A stretch of DNA of 64,000 nucleotides, from assembly GCF_038622445.1 (NCBI RefSeq), contig NZ_CP152019.1, positions 2,826,501-2,890,500 of the forward strand. Reading direction: 5' to 3'. The position numbers and the translations under genes were made by a program. The notes below the pieces were generated by a model. The model made no database searches. It saw nothing but the letters and a program-made list of their open reading frames with translations, and had not been told where the DNA came from. This stretch comes from Sporosarcina sp. FSL K6-1522 (GTDB taxonomy: Bacteria > Bacillota > Bacilli > Bacillales_A > Planococcaceae). This document shows positions 14,484 through 21,802 of the stretch, piece by piece (positions within the stretch are counted from its first letter, which is position 1; the number at the start of each line of letters is the position of its first letter).

Positions 14484-14539
14484 TGCATACGTACGGTAAC
14501 CTAATGTATTATAAGGAGGTTTTATACATGAATCGTTAA
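14484..14539 (+). promoter_or_regulatory. promoter-like and ribosome-site remnant with a three-codon ORF
   Basis: TTGCAT, 17 bases, TATTAT, then AAGGAGG and eight bases later ATG AAT CGT TAA. The spacer contains TACGGTAACC, also the core of the BltR-type operator at 19954-19968. The ribosome site abuts the -10 element, so this is not a working unit as it stands and may be the stump of a lost gene. Confidence 0.35.
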
Positions 14540-14540
14540 G

Positions 14541-14663
14541 TTAAGCAATATAAGAAAGGTATTTGTTCCCTTTCATATTTTTATAGACCTCTTTTGCTTC
14601 TTTTTCCGACTCGAATTCAAACATCCTAATTCGTACTTCCAGGTAAAGAGTAATAATCCACAT
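14541..14663 (-). CDS. 40-residue hypothetical protein
   Basis: ATG at 14663 follows GGGAGG with eight-base spacing. The product starts MWIITLYLEVRIRMFEFESE and continues KEAKEVYKNMKGNKYLSYIA: a beta-hairpin-like start then a charged helix. The ribosome site, sensible composition and a terminator downstream (14424-14473) support a real small gene. Family unknown to me; no cysteines, no membrane segment. Confidence 0.6.
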   Translation of the reverse strand: MWIITLYLEVRIRMFEFESEKEAKEVYKNMKGNKYLSYIA

Positions 14664-14873
14664 ATAGATTGCCTCCCGGTTAATTAAGCAAGCTTAACAT
14701 TTTTCATAGACGTCAATGATCATTTTCAAGTAGATCTATTCATACAACTACGTAGATCGTAGTAATCCTCCCTTCTCCGGTCGCTAGAGTGCTGTCTTTC
14801 CCTTCCTATAGGGGAAAACATGCAAAATCATTGTATGCTCGTGAACAGCCTGCTATGCCTTCTTTTTGAAATC

Positions 14874-14916
14874 AAAAATCTCTATTTCCCCATGTTAGCT
14901 AGGAAATAGAGATTTT
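14874..14916 (-). terminator. terminator duplicated from the yhfH-like array
   Basis: Arms AAATCTCTATTTCC / GGAAATAGAGATTT. The right arm and next 18 bases (CTAGGAAATAGAGATT(T/C)TACTCAGTGTTCAT) recur at 21449-21478, where they end the first yhfH-like gene. Confidence 0.8.
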
Positions 14917-14918
14917 AC

Positions 14919-14939
14919 TCAGTGTTCATATTTACTATT
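14919..14939 (-). pseudogene. relic of a yhfH-like 3' end
   Basis: Minus-strand codons N-S-K-Y-E-H-stop sit exactly where the intact copies at 21.5 kb read I-G-K-H-E-H-stop, with the same terminator behind. Nothing upstream of these seven codons resembles the gene. Confidence 0.6.
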
Positions 14940-14953
14940 AGCCTGTTTTTGTA

Positions 14954-15379
14954 TTAATTGGCTAGTTCCTTATAAGCCAGTACCTTCAGCGCTAGCAATT
15001 CCTCTTCTGTTAATTTACCTTCGATGTCGCTAAGTAATTGCTGTTTTTCTTCCGCCGTGAGGCCACTTTGCGCTTTGGATTGAAGTTCTTGCAGTTCACT
15101 AATATTGAATTTCTTAATTAAGACCTTCACAGCTTGCTCTTTCGTTTCAAACGGTAACGTGCTGCTGTCTACATTTTTTCCTTCTTCAATAAATGCCTGT
15201 AATTGCGGATTATTCTTGATCTCTTGTTTAATATTTTCAAGTTTACCACTATCATTGAGCTCTACCGCCACTTGATCCATGACTTGGTCTGCGATGAATT
15301 TGGTACCGAAATGATAAACTAAAAACGCTGCAATAGCGATAGTGATGATTGTCCCCAAAAGCACTTTAATAAATTTCAA
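14954..15379 (-). CDS. membrane-anchored helical protein of unknown function
   Basis: 141 residues, ATG start behind GAAAGGAAGAACC. One N-terminal membrane segment (about 5-24, VLLGTIITIAIAAFLVYHFG) then an acidic, helix-rich domain with EEKQQLLSDIEGKLTEEELLALK. Probably exported with an N-terminal anchor. No catalytic motif and no family recognised. Single gene; the relic and terminator just downstream appear to have been brought in by rearrangement. Confidence 0.7.
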   Translation of the reverse strand: MKFIKVLLGTIITIAIAAFLVYHFGTKFIADQVMDQVAVELNDSGKLENIKQEIKNNPQLQAFIEEGKNVDSSTLPFETKEQAVKVLIKKFNISELQELQSKAQSGLTAEEKQQLLSDIEGKLTEEELLALKVLAYKELAN

Positions 15380-15396
15380 CTAGGTTCTTCCTTTCT

Positions 15397-15935
15397 TTAC
15401 AGTCTAAAGCGATTACGAACTATGACGTCACCTTTTATAGATAAGTTGCGTATCAATACATTTTCTGGCGGTGAAAAACGTGGTTTTTTGATTAATACTC
15501 GTAATTCTTCATTCGCACAGACTGCGACATCAAAGTGTATGTGGAGTTTTCCATCCTACTAACTCGTAATTCATCGCAATGATCGCTGATAAAATGTTAT
15601 AGGAACTGGCTAACTGGAAGGTCAAGGTTGATGGTTGCATGGCGTAACATTGATACATAAGCGCGAGCTTTCGTTGAAAATGGGCGCATCAAGACTGCGA
15701 CTTGTAAAGATTTGCTGGATAAAGCACCTTCTTCATGACTGCCAATGAGCTTTACATCAGGTGCGATTGGCCAAGATAATCGGGATTAGTGGCAACACAA
15801 CTAAGTCCAGCTATGTTGAATGTCAGTCCTTCGTGTTTAATAGTCTTGCGCACCACACCTGCGTAGCTGACCAGTCTCCCATTTGATTTGTTATCAATTT
15901 CATATCACTCGCCCAGAAGCGTTCTTGGCATCGTC
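15397..15935 (-). pseudogene. GNAT acetyltransferase gene (aminoglycoside 2'-N-acetyltransferase-like), multiply disrupted
   Basis: Pieces in changing frames on the minus strand read ERFWASDMKLITNQMGDWSATQ, then RLVSYAGVVRKTIKHEG, NIAGLSCVATNPDYLGQ, then APDVKLIGSHEEGALSSKS, AVLMRPFSTKARAYVS, LRHATINLDLPVSQFL and a final stretch ending VIVRNRFRL. The middle segment is the GNAT acetyl-CoA site (VATNPDYxGQG), after which the domain centre is missing. At least three frame changes and one internal deletion are needed, so it cannot work. Confidence 0.7.
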
Positions 15936-16008
15936 TAACGTACCAATTACTAACCCTCTTAAGCACTTGCCGTTCTTATGTCACCTTTAGCTCAATGAGT
16001 GCTGTCTA

Positions 16009-16069
16009 ACTTCGTCTAGACAGTGAAATTCCAATGGAGTTTGACTATATAGACGAAGTGGTGTTATAT
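16009..16069 (+). promoter_or_regulatory. promoter with flanking inverted repeat for the SatD-like operon
   Basis: TTGACT (16041-16046), 17 bases, TTATAT (16064-16069). The arms ACTTCGTCTA (16009-16018) and TAGACGAAGT (16050-16059) form a perfect 10-base inverted repeat; the second lies in the promoter spacer, the first just upstream of -35. This layout suits a repressor that loops or binds cooperatively. The regulator is unknown. Confidence 0.65.
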
Positions 16070-16140
16070 TCGTTTAAGTAGACAAATCAATGTGCGAATT
16101 AACCAGCCATTTACTACAAATCAGTTGAGAGGAGATTTAT

Positions 16141-16926
16141 ATGACTTACCCAGTTTCTGTTTTTATTATGGATGTAAGCAATTCTTCTAAAGGAGACATT
16201 GGCGGTGAACTAAGTAAGTATCTTCATCGTGTAGAAAAAAGAATAGCTGACTGGACGAAGGATACCACAACGACTCAAGTCGTCCATCGTTCTGGTGATG
16301 AGATTGTGGTCGTCAGTAGTGGCTATGCAACAGCTTACACACTCGCCTTTTACATTAGTCAAATATGGGCATTCAAAGACCATAAACCCTATTTTGGCCT
16401 CTCTTTTGGTGAACTTCAAGAAGACATCAATGCTCTCGATATCGAGACTTGGATTCATCCTTTCATGAAGCAAGCGAGATATGCCAACGATACGCTCAAA
16501 CAACAAAAGCAAAAAAGGGACCAATTTAATTTTGAGTTAACTGATTTTTTACATGTAAGCTCCTCTGAAGGCTATCACCCCTTTAGAAGTCAATTTGAGA
16601 TCTTATTAAATATGATTTTAAAATTACAACAAGATCAAATAAATGAACAAACAGCTATTCAGTCACTTGTCTGTTCTTTGTTACTTGTCCTTGACCAACA
16701 AAATAGAATAAGTCATTGTCTTGGTCGGTCTGCATCCACTATTTCAAGCCATTTAAAAAAAGGGAATTATGAATCTATTACAAGTGCATTTAATGATGTT
16801 GTCAAAGTATTGAATTCCTTGCAACCAGAAAGCGAACATGCTCAACAAGTCATCAACAATCAACTGCAACAGAATATCAAGCGAAGTGTGAGCGCTAATC
16901 TTCATGAGTATTTTTCAATTGATTAG
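16141..16926 (+). CDS. SatD-family-like protein
   Basis: 261 residues, ATG behind GAGAGGAG. N-terminal VSVFIMDVSNSSKG and then VVHRSGDEIVVV resemble the DIxxSR and GDE motifs of SatD proteins, a family named for streptococcal acid-tolerance loci and of unproven activity. The C-terminal third (RISHCLGRSASTISSHLKKGNYE) looks like a helix-turn-helix. The following gene is a DUF3307 membrane protein 17 bp on, a pairing I recall for this family. Soluble, cytoplasmic. Assignment is moderate; a DNA-binding sensor role is inference. Confidence 0.6.
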   Translation: MTYPVSVFIMDVSNSSKGDIGGELSKYLHRVEKRIADWTKDTTTTQVVHRSGDEIVVVSSGYATAYTLAFYISQIWAFKDHKPYFGLSFGELQEDINALDIETWIHPFMKQARYANDTLKQQKQKRDQFNFELTDFLHVSSSEGYHPFRSQFEILLNMILKLQQDQINEQTAIQSLVCSLLLVLDQQNRISHCLGRSASTISSHLKKGNYESITSAFNDVVKVLNSLQPESEHAQQVINNQLQQNIKRSVSANLHEYFSID

Positions 16927-16943
16927 AAATGGAGGGAGAAAAG

Positions 16944-17828
16944 ATGATAGTCTTATTGCTACTCCTTGCACATTTAGTAGCTGACTTTTGGCTACAAACG
17001 GATGCCATGGTGAAAAACAAGATGAAGAATTTAAAGAAGCATATGCTCCACCATCTACTAACAACTGGTCTAATACTTGTAATCATCTGGGGCTATTCTC
17101 ATCACTTTACGAATATATTCAGCTATCTCCTATTCCCCTTAGCCTTTATTGTCATGTCGCATCTAGTGATTGATATATTGAAAATAAAGCTGTTGGACAC
17201 CATCAAAGCAAAAGACAGTAACAGTTTAAAAAAGTTATGGTTTTTCCTAGTAGATCAGCTATTACATATTACGATGTTGCTTATTACCTGTATGATTTTC
17301 TTTCATATGACCGCACCAAAGATAGTGACCCGATTACTACAATTGCTCAGTGAGGAAAATGAAATCGGCAGTTTAGGCGTGCTCAATACATTTCTTTTTA
17401 TTGTCATTCTTTTTATTTTGGCTACAAGTGTGAGTGGTCACATTATAAATTTATTGGTAGGCTCGCTACCTTCAGAATTCGCAAATTTCGAAGGGAAATT
17501 TACGCTTAATAATCAATTAACGGAAGAAAAATCTAGTCATCCGTCTAAGATTGATAGTCATTTCACTGAGCAATACCATTACCTTACCTATTCCAATCCC
17601 CTACCTTCACGTGGAAAGTTAATTGGCTACGTAGAAAGATTACTAGTAATTTCATTAACGATTGTAGGTGCTTATCCATCGATTGCTTTCATTATTGCGG
17701 CAAAGTCGATTGCGCGTTTCAAACAATTAGATGATCGTAATTGGGCTGAATACTTCTTATTGGGAACTTTAGCTTCCATATTGTTAGGATTAGTGCTTGG
17801 TTTATTGGCAAAAAAGATCATCATGTAG
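16944..17828 (+). CDS. DUF3307 membrane protein
   Basis: 294 residues from ATG 16944, placed after GGAGGG; the in-frame ATG at 16929 lies within the ribosome site. N-terminus LLLLLAHLVADFWLQTDAMV..K is the DUF3307 hallmark (HLxxDFxLQ), followed by several membrane segments, a hydrophilic stretch (about 185-225) and two or three more segments. Function unknown. Second gene of the SatD-like operon. Confidence 0.8.
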   Translation: MIVLLLLLAHLVADFWLQTDAMVKNKMKNLKKHMLHHLLTTGLILVIIWGYSHHFTNIFSYLLFPLAFIVMSHLVIDILKIKLLDTIKAKDSNSLKKLWFFLVDQLLHITMLLITCMIFFHMTAPKIVTRLLQLLSEENEIGSLGVLNTFLFIVILFILATSVSGHIINLLVGSLPSEFANFEGKFTLNNQLTEEKSSHPSKIDSHFTEQYHYLTYSNPLPSRGKLIGYVERLLVISLTIVGAYPSIAFIIAAKSIARFKQLDDRNWAEYFLLGTLASILLGLVLGLLAKKIIM

Positions 17829-17853
17829 GTAAGTCGAAAGCAACACCTCTTAA

Positions 17854-17900
17854 CAAAATGAGAAGTTGCTTACCACTCCCCCAGGCAACTTCTCATTTTG
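17854..17900 (+). terminator. hairpin ending the SatD-like operon
   Basis: Perfect 16-base arms CAAAATGAGAAGTTGC / GCAACTTCTCATTTTG with a 15-base loop. The T-run is short, so efficiency is uncertain. Confidence 0.6.
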
Positions 17901-17922
17901 ATGAAATAAATTGTTCTTCCAT

Positions 17923-18094
17923 TTACGGCTTCGGATTAATCGACCACGACAAAGCAAACATCAGGAAGGTGAATAAAAATTGTGCACAGCTTTCACAGTC
18001 AGCGATATGTTGTTCAATGTCTTGCCTTGCCGTCGTATCTAGCATCCCATCTACATAACTCTACCAGCTGTTCTTGACAGGCCTTACAATTCAT
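17923..18094 (-). pseudogene. zinc-finger (zf-HC2) anti-sigma-like protein, one-base frameshift
   Basis: ATG 18094 follows AAAGGGGCGG. The frame reads MNCKACQEQLVE and then shifts: removing one T of GAGTTATG restores YVDGMLDTTARQDIEQHIADCESCAQFLF and a hydrophobic tail ending SINPKP. HIADCESC is the H-x3-C-x2-C zinc motif of anti-sigma factors. Repaired length would be 56 residues, with one short membrane-like tail. No sigma factor adjoins it. Confidence 0.7.
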
Positions 18095-18111
18095 CGTTCC
18101 GCCCCTTTCAA

Positions 18112-18285
18112 TTAGTTGTCTAAGTGCGATAAGGCCTCTATATAACAATCCAATAGGGCATTCATATCTTGCTTTTTGATCATTTTCAGTAAAATCGTAG
18201 TCGTCACAAACGCCAGTCTCCCTTTTCTATCTGTCTCTTTAGCAATTAGAGTTTTGAAGTCGATTAAAAGTTCCGTGGAAAACAA
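18112..18285 (-). CDS. 57-residue hypothetical protein upstream of the zinc-finger gene
   Basis: Frame from a TTG at 18285: FSTELLIDFKTLIAKETDRK, then GRLAFVTTTILLKMIKKQDMN and ALLDCYIEALSHLDN. Helical throughout. It ends 17 bp before the zinc-finger ORF on the same strand, consistent with an operon. The ribosome site is weak (AAAAAAGAAA), so this may be the C-terminal remnant of a longer protein. No family recognised. Confidence 0.4.
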   Translation of the reverse strand: MFSTELLIDFKTLIAKETDRKGRLAFVTTTILLKMIKKQDMNALLDCYIEALSHLDN

Positions 18286-18309
18286 ATTTCTTTTTTAAAA
18301 TAAAGAAAA

Positions 18310-18335
18310 CCATTCAATGGGTTAGCATTGAATGG
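18310..18335 (-). terminator. terminator behind the DUF3221 pseudogene
   Basis: Stem CCATTCAATG / CATTGAATGG; on the minus strand it runs into TTTTCTTTATTTT. Confidence 0.8.
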
Positions 18336-18348
18336 CTATAGCAAGCAT

Positions 18349-19044
18349 TTATTTTACATCGACAACGAATGTATACGAAGCTTCGCCGTTTGTCCATTTC
18401 GCAACGACTTCATAGATTGTACGGCCGCTTGTGGCTGGTAATGAGATCTGCGCCTCATCTTCAGCAACACCCTCCTGCTCACCATTCCATGTATAAACGC
18501 TTAGGTTAGGGCTTTGGTCAATCACAATTTTAGCTTTGCTGTCCGCTTCTATGACAATTGCTTCAAAGTCTTCTGCAATTTGTGTTGAGCCTGCGGTATC
18601 TGTTGTAGCCGTTTTGCTTCCTTTGGTCCACCTAAAGCCGCCTTTTGCCATTTCGTAGCGAGTGCCATCAATTTCAACAAATCCAGCTAGACTAGGCGGA
18701 AACGCATGATTGCTAAATTTGAATGCATGCAATGGGGGCTCCTCTGCCTCTAGAATTTCAATATGTAATGCTTTGCCTGTGCAGGCGATGATTCCAAGAC
18801 GCCACCCTCTATCCACACGATAACCTCTTGTCCGACTTCATAGATGGTGCTGTCTCCTTGAACCGGCCATGAGAGCCAAATAAGTCCCTTGTCTGGATCA
18901 TTCCACCGACATCCGCTTTCCCTCAATATCGACCTCAGTAATAATGCCTTTATAATCAGCTTGACCTTTAACCACATTATCCTTTGCATCACAACCTACC
19001 AAAATTAAGCAAATGAATATAACTAAGACTAGATGTCTTTTCAT
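18349..19044 (-). pseudogene. DUF3221 lipoprotein gene with two frameshifts
   Basis: ATG 19044 opens a lipoprotein signal (MKRHLVLVIFICLILVGC, lipobox LVGC) followed by DYKGIITEVDIEGKRMSVE. The frame then changes to NDPDKGLIWLSWPVQGD..YEVGQEVIVWIEGGVLES, the DUF3221 pattern, and changes again to IEILEAEEPPLHAF and a long C-terminal part ending TNGEASYTFVVDVK at 18349. Frame changes lie near 18905 and 18780. The intact protein would be a surface lipoprotein of about 230 residues. Confidence 0.8.
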
Positions 19045-19105
19045 AGTATGCATTTCCCCCTTTAACTGGTTTGACGAGCACTTCTGATAAAAGTTACTGA
19101 ATCAT

Positions 19106-19933
19106 TCACAGCCGTTCGACATGTATCATAATCTCCGTGACATACTCTTCATTGCTGCTCACCGATATTTCATCCAATACATATTCCTCATACGTATAAT
19201 CGGCAAGCTTTAAATTATGACGATGGATAAAATCCAGCATTTTTTCAAACGTTTCATGAATCAATTCCTCGCTTCCTTTATGGTAAGCCACCACATACAA
19301 GCCTTTTGGTTTTACATAACAGGCAATCTGCGGAGCTTGTTGTTCCATCCTCGTATAGAGATAAGAATAGTTTTCGTAGTCCCCCTGTTTGACTTGCTCT
19401 TTACTGACTATAGCTCCAATTGGATAACCTAGGTCCAGCTGATTATCTTTGATAAATTCGATAAATGTAGAAACCGATTTAAGGAACCCCTTATCCGAAC
19501 AATCCAAAATGGAACTGCTAAGAAATAGCCGTTCCTCCTCTAGTTCTTGTAAGGTAATTTGCGAATCATCGATGGACAACGCACGCTCTGTTAACTCAAT
19601 CTTTGTCTGAATAATTTTTTGGATACTGTTTAAATGATTAATTTTTATATCGATTTCTTGTGATTTATTCTTCAAAAGTTCAATAAGTTCTCCCGGGGTT
19701 TTATTTTTTAAAAATAGTTTAATGTCCTTTAATGGCATGCCAACTTCTTTTAATAGCTGAATAACGGAAAAAACATCAAACTGATGATATGAATAGTATC
19801 GATACCCTTTGTCGTTGGTAACTTCAGGGGAAAGTAGCCCGATTTCATCGTAATGGAATAATGTTTGCTTTTTTACATGACATAGCTTGGCGAATTCACC
19901 GGTTGTAAAATATTTATGCAGCGTTTGGCTCAT
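19106..19933 (-). CDS. MerR-family regulator, BltR/BmrR type
   Basis: 275 residues, ATG behind AAGGAGG. N-terminal MerR winged helix (FTTGEFAKLCHVKKQTLFHYDEIGLLSPE, with NDKGYRYYSYHQ), coiled-coil dimer helix at about 85-125, and a C-terminal GyrI-like effector-binding domain (about 125-275) as in BmrR and BltR, which sense lipophilic cations. Divergent from a BltD-like acetyltransferase gene whose promoter has the 19-bp MerR spacer. The efflux pump gene normally found with BltR is absent. Confidence 0.85.
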   Translation of the reverse strand: MSQTLHKYFTTGEFAKLCHVKKQTLFHYDEIGLLSPEVTNDKGYRYYSYHQFDVFSVIQLLKEVGMPLKDIKLFLKNKTPGELIELLKNKSQEIDIKINHLNSIQKIIQTKIELTERALSIDDSQITLQELEEERLFLSSSILDCSDKGFLKSVSTFIEFIKDNQLDLGYPIGAIVSKEQVKQGDYENYSYLYTRMEQQAPQIACYVKPKGLYVVAYHKGSEELIHETFEKMLDFIHRHNLKLADYTYEEYVLDEISVSSNEEYVTEIMIHVERL

Positions 19934-19947
19934 TTGAGAGATCCTCC

Positions 19948-19978
19948 TTGACTATACGGTAACCGTATACTTTAGGAT
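19948..19978 (+). promoter_or_regulatory. MerR-type promoter and operator of the bltD-like gene
   Basis: TTGACT, 19-base spacer, TAGGAT. The spacer holds the perfect dyad ATACGGTAACCGTAT (19954-19968). Over-long spacers with a central dyad are diagnostic of promoters remodelled by MerR proteins. Confidence 0.85.
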
Positions 19979-20033
19979 GTAATTGTACCATTACAAAACT
20001 CAATCGGTACAAAATAGAAGGGATTTGATAGTC

Positions 20034-20483
20034 ATGGGTATTACCATTCATGACGTGACGCAAGACAACGAAGAGGAAATTTTAAGGTTAAGTGTGGCTG
20101 AATCACAAACGAATTTTATCGAAACAACAGAGCAATGTTTAGAGGAAGCTAAGGAATGCGCTTATTATAAACCTGTTGGCCTTTATGTAGACAACAAGTT
20201 AGTCGGCTTTGCGATGTATGGACGTTTTCCAGACGAACAAGAACAGAGTCGTGTATGGTTAGATCGCTTTCTGATTGACGCTAACTATCAAGGCATGGGC
20301 TTTGGAAAAATGATGTTGCAAGCATTAATTGACAAGTTGGTGGAAAAATATTCGTGTCCAAAGATCTATTTGAGTATTTATGAGGACAACCATTCCGCCA
20401 TTTACTTGTATCAAAAATTCGGATTTCAGTTTAATGGCGAGTTTGACGTGAATAATGAGAAAGTTATGGTGAAAAATATATAG
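20034..20483 (+). CDS. bltD: spermine/spermidine acetyltransferase, BltD-like
   Basis: 149 residues; ATG 20034 gives the family's start (MGITIHDVTQDNEEEILRL). Strong overall likeness to B. subtilis BltD: ECAYYKPVGLYVDNKLVGFAMYG, acetyl-CoA site YQGMGFGKMML, YLSIYEDNHSAIYLYQKFGF and the end EKVMVKNI. BltD acetylates spermine and spermidine. In B. subtilis it is cotranscribed with the Blt pump under BltR; here it stands alone opposite the regulator. Confidence 0.85.
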   Translation: MGITIHDVTQDNEEEILRLSVAESQTNFIETTEQCLEEAKECAYYKPVGLYVDNKLVGFAMYGRFPDEQEQSRVWLDRFLIDANYQGMGFGKMMLQALIDKLVEKYSCPKIYLSIYEDNHSAIYLYQKFGFQFNGEFDVNNEKVMVKNI

Positions 20484-20491
20484 GTAATGCT

Positions 20492-20534
20492 AAAAAAGTG
20501 CTCGACCGATTAATGGACTGAGCACTTTTTTATT
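20492..20534 (+). terminator. terminator of bltD-like gene
   Basis: AAAAAAGTGCT / AGCACTTTTTT stem. The 20535-20690 stretch beyond shows nothing further. Confidence 0.85.
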
Positions 20535-20698
20535 GACATGAATCTTGATTTTGATTGTCTATTTACACTAAGTGAAAATATCTCTATATCATAATAATCA
20601 ATCATTCCACCCCGCTCATTCTATTTAAAACATGTTAGAAAGTTATAACATAATGAATTAAATAGTCTCCTTGTAGGATATTTAAATGTAACAACGGC

Positions 20699-20727
20699 TT
20701 GTGATCTCTATTTTTTGGTTGTATAAT
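20699..20727 (+). promoter_or_regulatory. sigma-A promoter of the RimJ/RimL-like gene
   Basis: TTGTGA, 17-base spacer, TATAAT. Confidence 0.7.
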
Positions 20728-20819
20728 CAAACTGTATTTTATTCGGAAGGGACTGAACTATGCGTAGATATCAATATCTTTCACCCAACTACAAAAAAAC
20801 AATGGAGGGAAAAGTATTG

Positions 20820-21347
20820 ATGACAGAATTACACACAAAAAGATTATATTTACGTAAAATGAAAGCGACGGATGCGTCTAGTTTGTTTCACATTTGGTCT
20901 GACCCTGATGTTACTAAATTTATGAATGTCAGTAACTTTACAAATGAAAGACAAGCAATAGAGATGATTGAATTACTAGATGGACTCGCACGAGCTAACG
21001 AAGCTATCCGTTTTAGTATCATTGAAGTAGAATCGACTAAAATTATCGGTTCTTGCGGGTACAACTCCTTAGATTTCGAACATGCAAAAGCTGAAATTGG
21101 TTATGATCTTGCGAAAGTATTTTGGGGCAAAGGATATGCTGCAGAAGCTATCAATTCTTTGGTAGAGCATGCATTTACAACATTAGCGTTAAATAGAATA
21201 GAAGCAAAAGTACATCCTGAAAACGTGAATTCGATAAAGGTTTTACAGAAGTTAAACTTTATATTCGAGGGGACATTGAGGCAAGCTGAACGAGTGAATG
21301 GACAGTTTCATGACCTCAATATCTATTCAAAATTAAGGACTGATTGA
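20820..21347 (+). CDS. GNAT acetyltransferase, RimJ/RimL type
   Basis: 175 residues from ATG 20820 (ribosome site GGAGGG at 20804), where homologues begin TELHTKRLYLRKM; a TTG at 20817 is equally spaced, and an in-frame ATG at 20760 with its own GGAAGGG would add 20 residues. Acetyl-CoA site is GYDLAKVFWGKGYAAEA, followed by NRIEAKVHPENVNSIKVLQKLNF, typical of the RimJ/RimL family that acetylates N-termini or small amines. Substrate unknown. Monocistronic. Confidence 0.85.
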   Translation: MTELHTKRLYLRKMKATDASSLFHIWSDPDVTKFMNVSNFTNERQAIEMIELLDGLARANEAIRFSIIEVESTKIIGSCGYNSLDFEHAKAEIGYDLAKVFWGKGYAAEAINSLVEHAFTTLALNRIEAKVHPENVNSIKVLQKLNFIFEGTLRQAERVNGQFHDLNIYSKLRTD

Positions 21348-21356
21348 TTTTACCGG

Positions 21357-21385
21357 CCTATACTTACTGAAAGTATAGGTTTTTT
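21357..21385 (+). terminator. terminator of the RimJ/RimL-like gene
   Basis: CCTATACTT / AAGTATAGG stem plus T6. Confidence 0.88.
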
Positions 21386-21417
21386 GCTTGTTTATTGTAA
21401 GTCATACAATTAAACAG

Positions 21418-21464
21418 CAAAAAAAGAATCTCTATCTCCTCTGTTATCTAGGAAATAGAGATTC
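21418..21464 (-). terminator. terminator of the yhfH-like array
   Basis: Arms GAATCTCTATCTCC / GGAAATAGAGATTC; A-run on the left gives a T-run on the minus strand. A diverged copy sits at 14874-14916. Confidence 0.8.
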
Positions 21465-21467
21465 TAC

Positions 21468-21587
21468 TCAGTGTTCATGCTTACCAATGCAACGCTCACA
21501 TTCATACAGTGCTGACTCATGCTTCTCAATGATTTGTTTGCCACATTCTGTGCAATATTTCTCCGTATAGTGTTTGATCGCTTCCAT
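21468..21587 (-). CDS. YhfH-like small zinc-ribbon protein, copy 1
   Basis: 39 residues, ATG 21587 behind TTGGAGGCG. Sequence opens MEAIKHYTEKYCTECGKQII and closes EKHESALYECERCIGKHEH. Two CxxC pairs (C12/C15, C30/C33) suggest one zinc site, as in the YhfH family of Bacillus, whose role is unknown. Third and last of a minus-strand tandem triplet; its terminator follows. Confidence 0.8.
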   Translation of the reverse strand: MEAIKHYTEKYCTECGKQIIEKHESALYECERCIGKHEH

Positions 21588-21632
21588 AAGTAAACGCCTC
21601 CAATTTTTGTTGTGGTATGTTACTGTCAGTAC

Positions 21633-21752
21633 TCAGTGCTCATGCCTGCCAATACAACGTTCGCATTCATATAATGCTGATTCATGCTTTTCAATGATTT
21701 GGTTTCCGCACTCCATGCAATGCTTTTCTGTCTGCTGTTTAATCTGTTCCAT
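21633..21752 (-). CDS. YhfH-like small zinc-ribbon protein, copy 2
   Basis: 39 residues, ATG 21752 behind the same TTGGAGGCG leader as copy 1. Opens MEQIKQQTEKHCMECGNQII and ends EKHESALYECERCIGRHEH. Differences from copies 1 and 3 are concentrated in the first ten residues; the zinc half is nearly invariant, so the duplicates are under selection or recent. Function unknown. Confidence 0.8.
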   Translation of the reverse strand: MEQIKQQTEKHCMECGNQIIEKHESALYECERCIGRHEH

Positions 21753-21802
21753 ATCAATCGCCTCCAATTTTTAATAGTATCTTTCATTTATTGCGGTGGT
21801 GC

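Noticed and set aside
14664-14873. Possible extra small peptides (for example M-N-R-S-T) on the minus strand
   Set aside because: Frames are under ten codons, with no consistent ribosome site or terminator.
17858-18058. 66-codon plus-strand ORF
   Set aside because: It is antisense to the zinc-finger pseudogene, whose codons explain the sequence far better.
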